A stretch of DNA of 64,000 nt from Spongiibacter thalassae (GCF_012272835.1 NZ_JAAWWK010000005.1:389951-453950); one strand, 5' to 3'; counted from the first letter of the stretch, positions 8,391 through 17,074 are shown. A program made the numbers and translations. Notes: generated from the sequence alone by a model not told the origin.

Positions 8391-9561
8391 TGCTGGTGTC
8401 CTCACGCAATAGTTTTTCGATTTGGTCAAGAAATACAGCACCTGCAGACCCCAGCCAGGTTATCAACAGGTCCTGGTGATTGTTACTCCTTTGGCCGGCA
8501 ATGATTGCACTGGAAAGGTCCATGATTGCGCATTTCCAGGCATTCAAAACCTCGTAATAGCGAAGTACTTCGGGAAGAATGCTTCGCCCTGACAGTCGCT
8601 GATAATCAGCGATAAATTTTTCCCGTTCCATCAGGCCGCATACCAGGAATTTTCCTTCAGCATTCCAGCTTCCGAATAACTTTTGCAGTATCCACGACAG
8701 GTCTTCGTGGAAATCGCCGAAATGGGCCAGCTCCCAGTCCAGAATTGTGGTAATCCTGCCGCTGGGTTCCTCAAACATAAAGTTGCCCACTCGGTAGTCG
8801 CAGTGCACCAGGCACGGCTCGGCACACACGGGAGCATTTTCGCGCAACCACTGTTCGGTAAGTGTGATCAGTGGCACGGGCTCGACGCCGTCAAGTCGCC
8901 AGATTTCAGACCAAAGATTAACCTGGTAGAGTGCAGCTTCGGTGGTGTTGGCTTTGGGGATAACATAGTTGGGAAGAGCAGCGTTCTGCCAACCTTTCCA
9001 GGAGTGCAGCCGCACAAGAATGTCGAGAAACTGCGGGGCGATTATATCGGCGTAGTGGCCATAGCTTGAGCCAATGCCGGAAACACTCTGGCCGTCCATG
9101 GCGGTTGGCTTGGTCACCCCGGAGACAAAGCCGGTAATCAATCCGGGGTTATCAAGCCATTCGCCCTCGCCATCTACCGCTAGGATGGGCGGCACCGGAA
9201 AATGTCCTGCCAGGGCTTCAAGTAATTCAGCCTCACGCAAGCGGCAGGTTTCGACAATACCTTCCAGTGGATCCATTCGTAGAACGTAGCGTTGCGGCTT
9301 GGATTGCTCCTTATGTGTTAGGGTAAACAAAAATTGTTCCTTGGAGGCCCCGCCCGTCATTCGCTTTACGCCGCTTATCGCAATATCGGACATACTCCGT
9401 GCAGAGAGGAGGCGTGTTAAGGATTGCTCGATGTCGCTTGCTGTCTTGGGTCGGTACGGCCCCAGCTTGCTGCGTTGAAGTTTACGCTGAAGAACGTATG
9501 CCATTCGCGGCTCAATCAGATCGGGGCGATGGTTATTCTGTTGTAAAGCTCGTGTTGTCAT
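8380..9561 (-). CDS. Phosphotransferase of the aminoglycoside-phosphotransferase (APH) fold
   Basis: A 393-residue kinase-like protein. The catalytic loop reads LVHCDYRVGNFMF (HxDxxxxN) and the metal-binding Asp is in TTILDWELAHFGD, both typical of APH/choline-kinase-like enzymes. GGASKEQFLF near residue 70 fits the nucleotide loop and YVLRMDP holds the strand where the lysine or its substitute sits. The family includes ACAD10-type kinases, which phosphorylate hydroxyacyl-CoA or hydroxy-acid substrates for later elimination, and the acyl-CoA operon nearby fits that better than antibiotic resistance. GAGG precedes ATG 9561 by eight bases. Substrate is unknown. Confidence 0.85.
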   Translation of the reverse strand: MTTRALQQNNHRPDLIEPRMAYVLQRKLQRSKLGPYRPKTASDIEQSLTRLLSARSMSDIAISGVKRMTGGASKEQFLFTLTHKEQSKPQRYVLRMDPLEGIVETCRLREAELLEALAGHFPVPPILAVDGEGEWLDNPGLITGFVSGVTKPTAMDGQSVSGIGSSYGHYADIIAPQFLDILVRLHSWKGWQNAALPNYVIPKANTTEAALYQVNLWSEIWRLDGVEPVPLITLTEQWLRENAPVCAEPCLVHCDYRVGNFMFEEPSGRITTILDWELAHFGDFHEDLSWILQKLFGSWNAEGKFLVCGLMEREKFIADYQRLSGRSILPEVLRYYEVLNAWKCAIMDLSSAIIAGQRSNNHQDLLITWLGSAGAVFLDQIEKLLREDTSNAA

Positions 9562-9599
9562 TGTTTCTACCTCAAATCCGGGGCGTGAGTCATAAAGAC

Positions 9600-10532
9600 T
9601 CAGTTGCCGTTACCCTGCCAGGGAAAGCTAAAACCACCCTCTGCCATGCCGTAGCCTTTCGTCCCGTCGGCCAAGGTGTACTCCATCATCTGCTCAACAA
9701 ACATGAAGGAGTCGTAGGGGAACATCCAACGAAACAGTGGCTTTCCAGTAAAGTCCCACAAGCGCCCCTTCTCGTCCCAGACCTTCCAGTGCACCTGTTT
9801 GAACCCGATGTCATCGTCTTCATAGGTAATGACTTCCTCAATCTTGTCGAGAGTTAGCCAGGATTCGCCATCGTGCAAAATTTTCTGATAACTGTCGCCT
9901 TGGGTGGTGATTCCGTGAACCGCTACACACCCTACCCCGTTGTCAAATATTGGCCATGCGAGACGATAGTGTATCAAGCCTGTCCAGTTGCGCGGGCCGA
10001 CGCTCAAGTCACGGAATCCTTTGTCATTGATGTCAATTGTTTCGTTGCTACGTAGCCTGATCTGTCCTTTTACATTGCAAAAACCCTCCGGATGAACATA
10101 GGTAAGTTCTTTTGCAATAGCATCGTTTTCGCCGCTCTTGCTAAGTGCAATACTGTCGCCCATTGGGTGTATAAGGTCCCACTCCAGTTCGGCGTAAAAA
10201 TCCTCTGTCTCCACCTTTACTGTGGCGGTTTGCTGTGGCCTGGTAGCCTTCATGGTAATACCGGCTACCGTAATGCCGGGGTCAAGGCGTTGCGTTGTGT
10301 AGGGTAAATTCATATTCAGACGGGTAAAGAGTGGCTTTCCATCCCTGAAAAAAATCGCGAAGCAATTTACCTCTCCAACGTTCTCAAGTATACCTATGCG
10401 GAAAAAGCCACCTGTTTTTTTATGACGGTCGTAAAAATTAAAATAATAGCTTTGATTCCATTTGTAGATGTCCGGGTTAGAGATCAATTTCTCGATGTTT
10501 TCGGTCATATACTCTGTTGTCAGGTCAGGCAT
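9600..10532 (-). CDS. Hypothetical beta-rich protein, possibly lipocalin-like (DUF7064/AttH-like)
   Basis: A 310-residue soluble protein with no signal peptide. It is rich in aromatic residues and predicted beta strands (for example QSYYFNFYDR, GGFFRIGI, NWTGLIHYRLAWPIF). The two-lobed look resembles uncharacterised DUF7064 or AttH/CrtC-like lipocalin-fold proteins that occur in steroid- and terpenoid-degrading gene sets; this is recognition by pattern and is tentative. GGAG lies nine bases before ATG 10532. It stands 38 bp upstream of the phosphotransferase gene and 129 bp downstream of a TonB-dependent receptor gene, all leftward. A role in binding or hydrating a hydrophobic substrate would fit. 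Confidence 0.75.
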   Translation of the reverse strand: MPDLTTEYMTENIEKLISNPDIYKWNQSYYFNFYDRHKKTGGFFRIGILENVGEVNCFAIFFRDGKPLFTRLNMNLPYTTQRLDPGITVAGITMKATRPQQTATVKVETEDFYAELEWDLIHPMGDSIALSKSGENDAIAKELTYVHPEGFCNVKGQIRLRSNETIDINDKGFRDLSVGPRNWTGLIHYRLAWPIFDNGVGCVAVHGITTQGDSYQKILHDGESWLTLDKIEEVITYEDDDIGFKQVHWKVWDEKGRLWDFTGKPLFRWMFPYDSFMFVEQMMEYTLADGTKGYGMAEGGFSFPWQGNGN

Positions 10533-10661
10533 GTTGATGTTCTCCGGCGGCTATCGCCGCGTCATGTTTATTGTGGAAGCCAGTCCGACGATATATCGCC
10601 GAAGGCTGCTGGCTATGGTTCGCATGTAAATATTAATACCGCAAGTAAGAGGGTTAACGCC

Positions 10662-13094
10662 CTAAAAGGTATAGCCAAGGCTTAGCCCGAAGGTGCGCGG
10701 GCGGCCGACAAAGCGCGCAGATGTGTCGGAGGAGGCGATAACATTTGTTGTATAGTACTCATCGAGAATATTTTTACCCCACAGGGTTACGCGCCACTGG
10801 CCGTCGGCAGAGCGGTAGCCTAGTCGTGTATTAACAACGCGATAGCCTTCCATTTCATTAAACCTGGGCGTAGTCGACTTTGCGCCGGCATCGAGTTGAT
10901 CCTGGGTGTAGCTCAGCCTGCTGCCGCCAAATGCTGCGTCTGATTCGCTCTGACCGTTAAGATTTAACCCGACAAACCATTCTTCGCCCAAAGCCAGCGG
11001 TGCGGTGTATTCCAGGTCAATCATATAAGTCAGCTCGGGTGTAAAAGGTATCGGGTCACCGGAGAAATCTTCTTCGCCTGTTGCCAATACCAGCGATCCA
11101 TTGCCATCGCTTACAGCTTCACTGGTAAAGCTTGCACCTTGATACTGTTTGACCTCGGATTGAAGGTAGGTAAACGCCGCCGAAATTCGCAGTCGCTCAG
11201 TCAGCTGCGCTGTGGCGTCAGCTTCCAATCCGTAGACTTCGGTTTCGGGCACATTCTCGAGGCGATCCAAAAAGCCGAAAATAGGGTCGAGTACTTTGGT
11301 CCGTAGCTGTTTGTCGGTGTAGTCGTAGTAAAATGCTGCACCGTTGAGTTGGATTGAGTTACCGGCAAGGGCGTGTTTAAAACCCAGCTCATAGGCGAGA
11401 ACGGATTCCTGAGTAACGGGGTTTAGCTGGAAGAAGTTAGCTGCTGCGAGCGCCGGGTAGCTGCCGGACTTAAAACCTTTGGATATGTTTGCATAAAGCA
11501 GGGTTTCATCCAGAAGGGCGTAGTCGATGCCAAGGCGCCAGGATCGGTTGTCTTCATTTAATTTATCCCGGTAGGCATCGCCAGGCACTGAGTTTTCATT
11601 CAACGTATAGCAGTCGTTTACACCAATGGGAGTAAAGGGCGTTGTGCCGAAGGCATCTCCCAGTGCGTTGAATAAGGTGGCGACATTGGCGCCGTCACCC
11701 GCATCTATCGCGCCGGCCATATTGGCAGCAGCGTAGTTACAGCTTTCCACCTCATTGCTGGAGTCTGTATATCGACTACCAATCTTGATAGTAAGCACAT
11801 CATTGAGGCTGTAGTCCACATTGCCAAATAGAGCAAAAGTGTTGATATCCTGATCCAGCGCTATGCCACTGGAGTTTATATATGCATTTTGGTCGGTGTA
11901 GTTTGTTGAGTCGATATAACGCAGCACCTGGTTTTCCTGGGTGTTGCTTTGTTCAAAATTGGCGCCGATTACCCATTTCATTGACGCGTCGACTGATGCA
12001 AGGCGCAGCTCGCTGATCCAAGTGTCAATTTTACCGGTGCTGGGGGCTAGGTCGAAAAGCACCAAGGGAAGGCCGTCGCCGTCTGTGGCCTGCTCCTGCT
12101 CGAAATCCTGATAAGTCGTCAGGGCGGTCAAGGTCATTTGGTCATTAAGGTCCCAGTCTGCACGTAGCACCAATTGGTAAAAGTCTCGCTTCGAGTAAGG
12201 CGGGGAGTCTGCGGACCAATCTGCAGCCGTATTATCTTCCCTGCTGAATTCCTGGGCTGCTATCGCTGCAAGTGTGCCAGGAGGATTGCCGGTGGCGGCG
12301 TCTGTTTTGATAGCGGGATTAAAGGCGACGTACTGTTGGGCTTGTGGCTCGCTATCTTCTTGCCACGCATTGGCGTTAAGTAGGTAGCGGGCGTTGTCTG
12401 TGGGATAAAATTCCAAAATTATACGGCCCGAAATATATTCTTCCTCACCATTTTTGTCTTTGCGGCTAGCACTTTTTTGCCAGCCACCCGTTTCCAGACT
12501 GGAGAATGAAAGGCGTCCGCCGAGGGCGTCGCTCAAGGGCCCGCTGACGTAACCGTTAACTTCGCTTCGCGAGTAGTTACCGATACCGATCTCTCCGCCG
12601 GCCTCGAACTCATCCCCGGGCTTTGAAGAAATAAAGTTGATCGCTCCGCCGGTAGAGTTTTGACCAAACAGTATTCCCTGCGGGCCTTTCAGAACTTCTA
12701 CTCGCTCAAGGTCCTGTGCAGCGTGGCTGGCCAATACTGGAAATGGCATCGGTGCCTCGTCAAGATACATGCTGGTTGCAGGGTATGCCCCGAGACTCTG
12801 TTCGTTAAATCCAATCCCCCTGAGAGTGAAAATCGGTGTATTCGATGCGCTTGACGAAAATACCAGTCCCGGCACTACTGATGATATTTCTTCGAGTGAG
12901 GTGAGCTTTTGTTCTGACATTCGCTCGCCACTGACAGCCGATATCGACAAGCCTACATCATTGATGTTTTCGGATCGCTTATTGGCCGTGACGATAACCT
13001 CCTCTAGAACAGGGGCGGAAAAAGCAGTGCCGGGCGTCATTGCAGCACTAAGTAAATAAAGGGAGCAATAACGCTTTTTATGATTTTTCAGCAT
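10662..13094 (-). CDS. TonB-dependent outer-membrane receptor
   Basis: An 810-residue receptor with a signal sequence ending near TAFSAP, a TonB box (LEEVIVTANKR) and a plug domain containing VEVLKGPQGILFGQNSTGGAINFISSKPG. A long barrel follows, ending GRPRTFGLSLGYTF with the C-terminal aromatic residue expected for Bam insertion. The plug lacks anything diagnostic of siderophores, and the GxNSTGGAINF form is common in receptors linked to organic-carbon uptake. It heads a leftward cluster with a beta-rich protein and a phosphotransferase and faces a LuxR-type regulator. Uptake of a hydrophobic carbon source such as a terpenoid or steroid is a reasonable guess. Confidence 0.93.
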   Translation of the reverse strand: MLKNHKKRYCSLYLLSAAMTPGTAFSAPVLEEVIVTANKRSENINDVGLSISAVSGERMSEQKLTSLEEISSVVPGLVFSSSASNTPIFTLRGIGFNEQSLGAYPATSMYLDEAPMPFPVLASHAAQDLERVEVLKGPQGILFGQNSTGGAINFISSKPGDEFEAGGEIGIGNYSRSEVNGYVSGPLSDALGGRLSFSSLETGGWQKSASRKDKNGEEEYISGRIILEFYPTDNARYLLNANAWQEDSEPQAQQYVAFNPAIKTDAATGNPPGTLAAIAAQEFSREDNTAADWSADSPPYSKRDFYQLVLRADWDLNDQMTLTALTTYQDFEQEQATDGDGLPLVLFDLAPSTGKIDTWISELRLASVDASMKWVIGANFEQSNTQENQVLRYIDSTNYTDQNAYINSSGIALDQDINTFALFGNVDYSLNDVLTIKIGSRYTDSSNEVESCNYAAANMAGAIDAGDGANVATLFNALGDAFGTTPFTPIGVNDCYTLNENSVPGDAYRDKLNEDNRSWRLGIDYALLDETLLYANISKGFKSGSYPALAAANFFQLNPVTQESVLAYELGFKHALAGNSIQLNGAAFYYDYTDKQLRTKVLDPIFGFLDRLENVPETEVYGLEADATAQLTERLRISAAFTYLQSEVKQYQGASFTSEAVSDGNGSLVLATGEEDFSGDPIPFTPELTYMIDLEYTAPLALGEEWFVGLNLNGQSESDAAFGGSRLSYTQDQLDAGAKSTTPRFNEMEGYRVVNTRLGYRSADGQWRVTLWGKNILDEYYTTNVIASSDTSARFVGRPRTFGLSLGYTF

Positions 13095-13425
13095 ACTTTG
13101 ATTTCTCTATTGAAAATGGATATTGACCTTTGATTGTTATGTCAGTAGAGGTCGTTATTATTCGCGCTGCATTCAGAAAGGAATCAATCGCGATTCTGGA
13201 TGCGTGGCATGGACAGAGGGTCGTTCAAGCGCAACGCCTCGATCACCATCTTGCAAGAAACGATAGCATGCGTATGATAGGGGGGTAATAGACGGAATCC
13301 AGTCAATTTACGCTTAACCGAGGCGGCCGGTGTGTCGCCGTTGCTGTTCAAGGCCTGTTTGATAACGCCTATGCTAAGCTGATGATATTTCTAATAAATA
13401 TAAACGATAGAATGGCGCATCGATA
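13095..13425. promoter_or_regulatory. Divergent regulatory interval between the receptor and the LuxR-type gene
   Basis: This 331-bp AT-richer interval must carry the promoters of both genes. I see an imperfect dyad around GAATCAATCGCGATTC and AT-rich stretches such as AATAAATATAAACG shortly before the LuxR-type start, but no pair of hexamers that I would call with confidence. No gene is visible in it. Confidence 0.45.
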
Positions 13426-14148
13426 ATGCATAATTACGATTTTGAGGTGGCTAACTTTCGCTTTGCTCGGCAAGTCCTGAGACGGAGTAGAGCAGATGGG
13501 ATAAGCCTGTTCCTTTACGACAAGCGAAACGGTGGCGATATTCTCTTTTTACATCAGCAGAATACGCGGGCTGAGGCAATGGAAGCCTATCGGCATCGGC
13601 TGCATAAACATGACTCATTTCTTAATGGTCTTTCCGGTGCGGGGCGCGAGGTAACTCCTTGTTATGCCGTTAAAATAAGAGAAAATATCGTGCCGTCGAA
13701 CACGATGCAAAGACGGAGTGATAGCTTGTATTGGCAGGGGCTGGGCAATTTCGGGTACCAGGAAACCGCGAGCATGATTTACTCGCTATCCAATAGCCTG
13801 CATTTGGTTATCGGGATGCAGGTCACTGAAAAACGTCGACACCTCAGTGTGGATGGAGCGCTCGCGACTATGGAGGATTGGCTTAACTATAGCAGTGACT
13901 ATATTATCGAGCAGTCGGTAGACTCTTTTCGAAAATCAGATCAAGGCAGCTCGCTGCAGCGGGAGCTTGCCCGGGCCACCAAAAGAGAGCAGCAGGTTAT
14001 TTGCGAAGTGCTCCAGGGGCGTAGCAACAAGGAAATTGCGGAGGTGCTTTCACTTTCCTACTATACAGTGGAAAATCATTTACGCCGCATCTATAAAAAA
14101 TTCGGTGTCCATAGCCGCACGGCATTAGTTTCTATGTTGCATAGATAG
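13426..14148 (+). CDS. LuxR-family transcriptional regulator
   Basis: A 240-residue protein. The C-terminal helix-turn-helix (about 178-238) reads LARATKREQQVICEVLQGRS then NKEIAEVLSLSYYTVENHLR, followed by RIYKKFGVHSRTALV, which is the full GerE/LuxR signature. The N-terminal 170 residues are not clearly an autoinducer-binding, PAS or receiver domain, since no phospho-acceptor pattern is visible, so the signal is unknown. It diverges from the TonB-dependent receptor and probably controls it and the genes behind it. The start has only a weak ribosome binding site. The last helix ends at the C-terminus, as usual. Confidence 0.88.
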   Translation: MHNYDFEVANFRFARQVLRRSRADGISLFLYDKRNGGDILFLHQQNTRAEAMEAYRHRLHKHDSFLNGLSGAGREVTPCYAVKIRENIVPSNTMQRRSDSLYWQGLGNFGYQETASMIYSLSNSLHLVIGMQVTEKRRHLSVDGALATMEDWLNYSSDYIIEQSVDSFRKSDQGSSLQRELARATKREQQVICEVLQGRSNKEIAEVLSLSYYTVENHLRRIYKKFGVHSRTALVSMLHR

Positions 14149-14454
14149 CGACTCGTTTTAGTGGCAGCTTTTTGAAGAGGTCTGTCACTGCTCAGGTCAT
14201 CGCCGGAAAATGTAGGTCTTCTATAGTCATTGATGGCATTTAATTCCTTTCTATTGAAGGGCCTTTACTTGCGCTCGACAAAGGCAATTATTGTACCGCT
14301 TTTTCAACTGAGGCTCGGTTGAACTCCCCCAATATCTCTCTGTCCCTTACTAAAACGATGTCACTGCTTAGGCGGTAGGCAGTTGGTTTTATGCACCGAT
14401 TTTCGTGAGCAGGGCATTCGGCGGTGAGAATTGTGAGCTCTATGGGAGGTTGTT
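14149..14454. other. 306-bp interval without a gene
   Basis: I find no open frame of note. A weak stem, TTCAAC and GTTGAA around a 9-base loop (14303-14323), is the only structure seen. The end of the interval carries the ribosome binding site GGGAGG of the next gene. It probably holds the LuxR-type gene's 3' end signals and the promoter of the following operon. Confidence 0.4.
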
Positions 14455-14973
14455 GTGGCGACTACACCTGATTTCAAAAAACAGGCGGAGGATCGTGGCA
14501 AGCATTTGTCCGATTATCGGCCCTTGCTGGTGCTCATTCTGGTGTCGGCAGCGGTGGGCTATGCGGTGTCCCGGTCTTTTCTCCCTGGCATGGTCGGCTG
14601 GATGCATGGGGCGATGGGGGTGTTTTTATGCGTCTTCGCCATGTTGAAGTTGTTCCATCCCGGCGCTTTTGCCGATGGTTTTGCCATGTACGATTTGCTT
14701 GCCCATCGATGGCGTCCTTATGCCTATCTCTATCCCTACCTTGAGTTGTTTTTGGGATTGGCCTATCTCGGCTTTTTTGCGCCGACCCTGACCTATGTAC
14801 TGACGCTGCTGTTGCTGGGTTTTAGTGCCGTCGGTGTGGTGTCGGCCCTGCGGCGGGGTTTGGATATCAATTGCCCGTGTATGGGCTCGGTGCTGGATGT
14901 ACCTCTCAGCACAGTTACCCTGACGGAGGATTTGGGAATGATTGCTATGGCGCTGATGCTGTTGTGGATGTAA
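14455..14973 (+). CDS. MauE/DoxX-like membrane protein with a CPC motif
   Basis: A 172-residue inner-membrane protein with four hydrophobic segments (about 23-42, 48-67, 92-112 and 114-130) and a C-terminal one. After the fourth comes LDINCPCMGSVLDVP, with Cys140 and Cys142 on the cytoplasmic or periplasmic loop. MauE-type proteins share this four-helix layout with a cysteine pair and are linked to disulfide chemistry. The start is GTG with GGGAGG six bases upstream. It precedes an ExoD-like gene by 10 bp, and then a persulfide-type enzyme, so a sulfur or thiol role is plausible but unproven. Confidence 0.75.
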   Translation: MATTPDFKKQAEDRGKHLSDYRPLLVLILVSAAVGYAVSRSFLPGMVGWMHGAMGVFLCVFAMLKLFHPGAFADGFAMYDLLAHRWRPYAYLYPYLELFLGLAYLGFFAPTLTYVLTLLLLGFSAVGVVSALRRGLDINCPCMGSVLDVPLSTVTLTEDLGMIAMALMLLWM

Positions 14974-14983
14974 TGGGGGCGTG

Positions 14984-15565
14984 ATGGAGGCTGATACTGG
15001 AAGCCTGAGCGAATTGATAGACGGTTTGCAATCGTCGGTGAAGCGCCGGGAGCGGGTGTCTGTTGGTGTGGTGGTCGATGCGGTTGGCCGTCGCTCCTTC
15101 GGTCCGTTGTTGCTCATTGTTGGCTTGGTGATTTTGTCGCCCTTGAGTGGTGTGCCAGGGGTGCCAACCCTGCTGGCGCTGTTGGTGATTTTGGTCGCGC
15201 TGCAGTTATTGCTGGGTTGGCGTCAGGTTTATATTCCCGCCTGGCTGATGCGCCGGTCGCTGGATCAGCGCACCGTGGTCAAGGTGCTGAGTGGGTTGCG
15301 CGGGCCGGCCGAGCGGGTGGATCGGGTGATGCAGCCACGACTGTCTCGCTTAACCAATCGCAAAGGCAGCGTGGTGATCGCCCTGGTCTGTCTGCTTATT
15401 TCCATATCGATGCCATTAATGGAGTTGCTGCCGTTCTCTGCTACGGCGGCCGGGCTGGTGTTGACGATGTTTGGTCTGGCGCTGGTGTTCCGCGACGGTC
15501 TGGTGGCCCTTGTTGCGCTGGCCTTGTACATGGTGGTCGCGGGAGGTATCTGGCTGGGGCTATAG
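14984..15565 (+). CDS. ExoD-like integral membrane protein
   Basis: A 193-residue protein with the pattern of the exopolysaccharide-synthesis ExoD family. An N-terminal amphipathic helix (LSELIDGLQSSVKRRERVSV) is followed by SFGPLLLIVGLVILSPLSGVPGVPT, and then several membrane helices. ExoD was named from Rhizobium mutants altered in exopolysaccharide and alkali tolerance; its molecular activity is unknown. I use ATG 14984 because GGGGG ends four bases before it; GTG 14981 is the alternative. It lies 10 bp after the MauE-like gene and 63 bp before the metallo-beta-lactamase-fold gene. Confidence 0.8.
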   Translation: MEADTGSLSELIDGLQSSVKRRERVSVGVVVDAVGRRSFGPLLLIVGLVILSPLSGVPGVPTLLALLVILVALQLLLGWRQVYIPAWLMRRSLDQRTVVKVLSGLRGPAERVDRVMQPRLSRLTNRKGSVVIALVCLLISISMPLMELLPFSATAAGLVLTMFGLALVFRDGLVALVALALYMVVAGGIWLGL

Positions 15566-15628
15566 GGCTTCTTTCCGCGCGGCCGGTGTGAGGAAAAATT
15601 GATATACGGAGGGGGAGGGTGACGCCGA

Positions 15629-16336
15629 ATGTGTCGGCGTTGCGACCGGGGCGGACCTGTGTGGGCCGCTGCTTATTATTCTGGGAGGACGTATGGAATT
15701 GAAACCCCTGGTATAGCCCACTATGCCTATCTGATTGCCGATGGCGGTGAAGCGGCAATTGTCGATCCGCGCCGTGATATTGATGACTACCTCACGGCCG
15801 CGCGACAGCTCGGCAGTCGAATTCGCTATGTTATTGAAACCCATCGCCAGGAAGATTTTGTTATGGGCAGTGCCCACCTGGCCGAGCGCACCGGAGCCGA
15901 GGTTGCTAATGGCGAACACGAGCTATTTGGCCACGGCGACATTCGTTTGAAAGACGGTGAGAGTTTCTCGGTGGGTAAGCTAACGGTGAAGGCCCTGCAC
16001 ACGCCGGGGCACACACCGGAAAGCATGTGTTACGCCGTCTATGCGCCCGAGAATGAGCAATCCCCCTGGTGTGTATTTACCGGCGATACCCTGTTCTTTG
16101 GAACCACTGGGCGTACTGATCTGCCCGACGCGGAGCGGTCGGTAGACAATGCGGGCCTGCTCTACGACTCGGTGCATAATAAAATTGCCGGGCTTGGCGA
16201 CCGTGCGCTGGTGCTGCCCGCCCATGGTCCCGGCTCTGTGTGCGGCAGTGGTATGGCAGAGCGGCCCTATTCCACCCTTGGTGATGAGAAGGGCTACAAC
16301 GAGGTGTTTACCCTTTCCCGTGAGGACTTTGCTTGA
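15629..16336 (+). CDS. Metallo-beta-lactamase half of a persulfide dioxygenase-rhodanese gene, ended by an in-frame TGA
   Basis: A 235-residue product. Metal-site motifs are ETHRQEDF (the THxxxD variant), LHTPGHTPESM, FTGDTLFFGTTGRTDL and VLPAHGPGS, as in the ETHE1/CstB/Blh group that oxidises glutathione or other persulfides. Relatives continue straight into rhodanese domains; here TGA 16334-16336 interrupts and the same frame resumes to give the next gene. The N-terminus is also odd. The family-like start IETPGIAHYAYLI is preceded by 20 unusual residues, and an ATG with a good GGGAGG at 15693 is one base out of frame. ATG 15629 does have GGAGGGT upstream. This may be a decaying gene or a working split pair. 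Confidence 0.7.
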   Translation: MCRRCDRGGPVWAAAYYSGRTYGIETPGIAHYAYLIADGGEAAIVDPRRDIDDYLTAARQLGSRIRYVIETHRQEDFVMGSAHLAERTGAEVANGEHELFGHGDIRLKDGESFSVGKLTVKALHTPGHTPESMCYAVYAPENEQSPWCVFTGDTLFFGTTGRTDLPDAERSVDNAGLLYDSVHNKIAGLGDRALVLPAHGPGSVCGSGMAERPYSTLGDEKGYNEVFTLSREDFA

Positions 16337-16354
16337 AAGAAAGGCGGAGAGCGT

Positions 16355-17050
16355 TTGTCCCGCCCGCCTTTCTTTCGGCATATGGAGAAGGTGAATCTGC
16401 AGGGAGGGTTGCCGCCAGTGATCGCTCCCGGGGTGGTTGAATTACTGGGTGTTGAGGGGTTTGCCGAAGAAAGTGAGGGCGAGCTGGTGATTGATACCCG
16501 CGAGCCGGAAGCATATGCCGGCGGACATATTGCCGAGAGTTACAGTATCTGGCTGGGCGGTCTGCCGGTTTTCGGCGGTTGGCTGGGCGATGAACACAGC
16601 CCTGTTTATCTGGCCACCGACAGAGAGGGGGATGTCGACACTGCGGCGATGCACTTGTCCCGCATCGGTATAGACAAGGTGCGGGCGGGCCTTGCCGGCG
16701 GGTTTGGTCGCTGGCGCAGCTCCGGCAGGGGTATCCAGCGCGCCGCCACGCTTTCTCCTCGAGAACTATCGGTCAATCTCGATGACTACCAGCTGTTGGA
16801 TGTGCGCGAGGTTGATGAGTTTGACGGGGGGCATATTCCCGGTGCGCTCCATTGTTTTGTTGGCGAGCTGGAGTCAAGGCTGGAGCATTTGGCTTTGAAA
16901 CGGGGTTGCCCCGTGGTGGTGACCTGTGGCGTGGGGCACCGCGCCGGTATCGGGATCAGTATCCTGCAGCGGGCCGGTTACAGACAGGTGTATAACCTGC
17001 TCGGCGGCATGAGCGCCTGGACCAAACTCGAACTGCCAATGGCGAAATGA
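16355..17050 (+). CDS. Tandem rhodanese protein, C-terminal half of the split persulfide enzyme
   Basis: A 231-residue protein in the same frame as the preceding gene, separated from it only by one TGA and six codons. The opening SRPPFFRHMEKVN is the linker seen in fused homologues. Rhodanese domain 1 (LVIDTREPEAYAGGHI) has no active-site cysteine. Domain 2 (YQLLDVREVDEFDGGHIPGA) has VTCGVGHRAG, a CxxxxR loop that should carry the sulfur. Translation could restart at TTG 16355, which has GGAG five bases ahead, or at ATG 16382. Sulfur transfer from persulfide or thiosulfate is expected. Confidence 0.75.
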   Translation: MSRPPFFRHMEKVNLQGGLPPVIAPGVVELLGVEGFAEESEGELVIDTREPEAYAGGHIAESYSIWLGGLPVFGGWLGDEHSPVYLATDREGDVDTAAMHLSRIGIDKVRAGLAGGFGRWRSSGRGIQRAATLSPRELSVNLDDYQLLDVREVDEFDGGHIPGALHCFVGELESRLEHLALKRGCPVVVTCGVGHRAGIGISILQRAGYRQVYNLLGGMSAWTKLELPMAK

Positions 17051-17074
17051 ATAAGATGGTCGTCCGAGAGGATG

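Noticed and set aside
8380..9561. Aminoglycoside-resistance gene
   Set aside because: The kinase motifs are shared by many APH-fold enzymes; size and genomic context point to metabolism.
16334..16336. TGA as a selenocysteine codon in the persulfide enzyme
   Set aside because: The position is in a linker, not an active site, and no stem of bacterial SECIS type with the right spacing is evident downstream.
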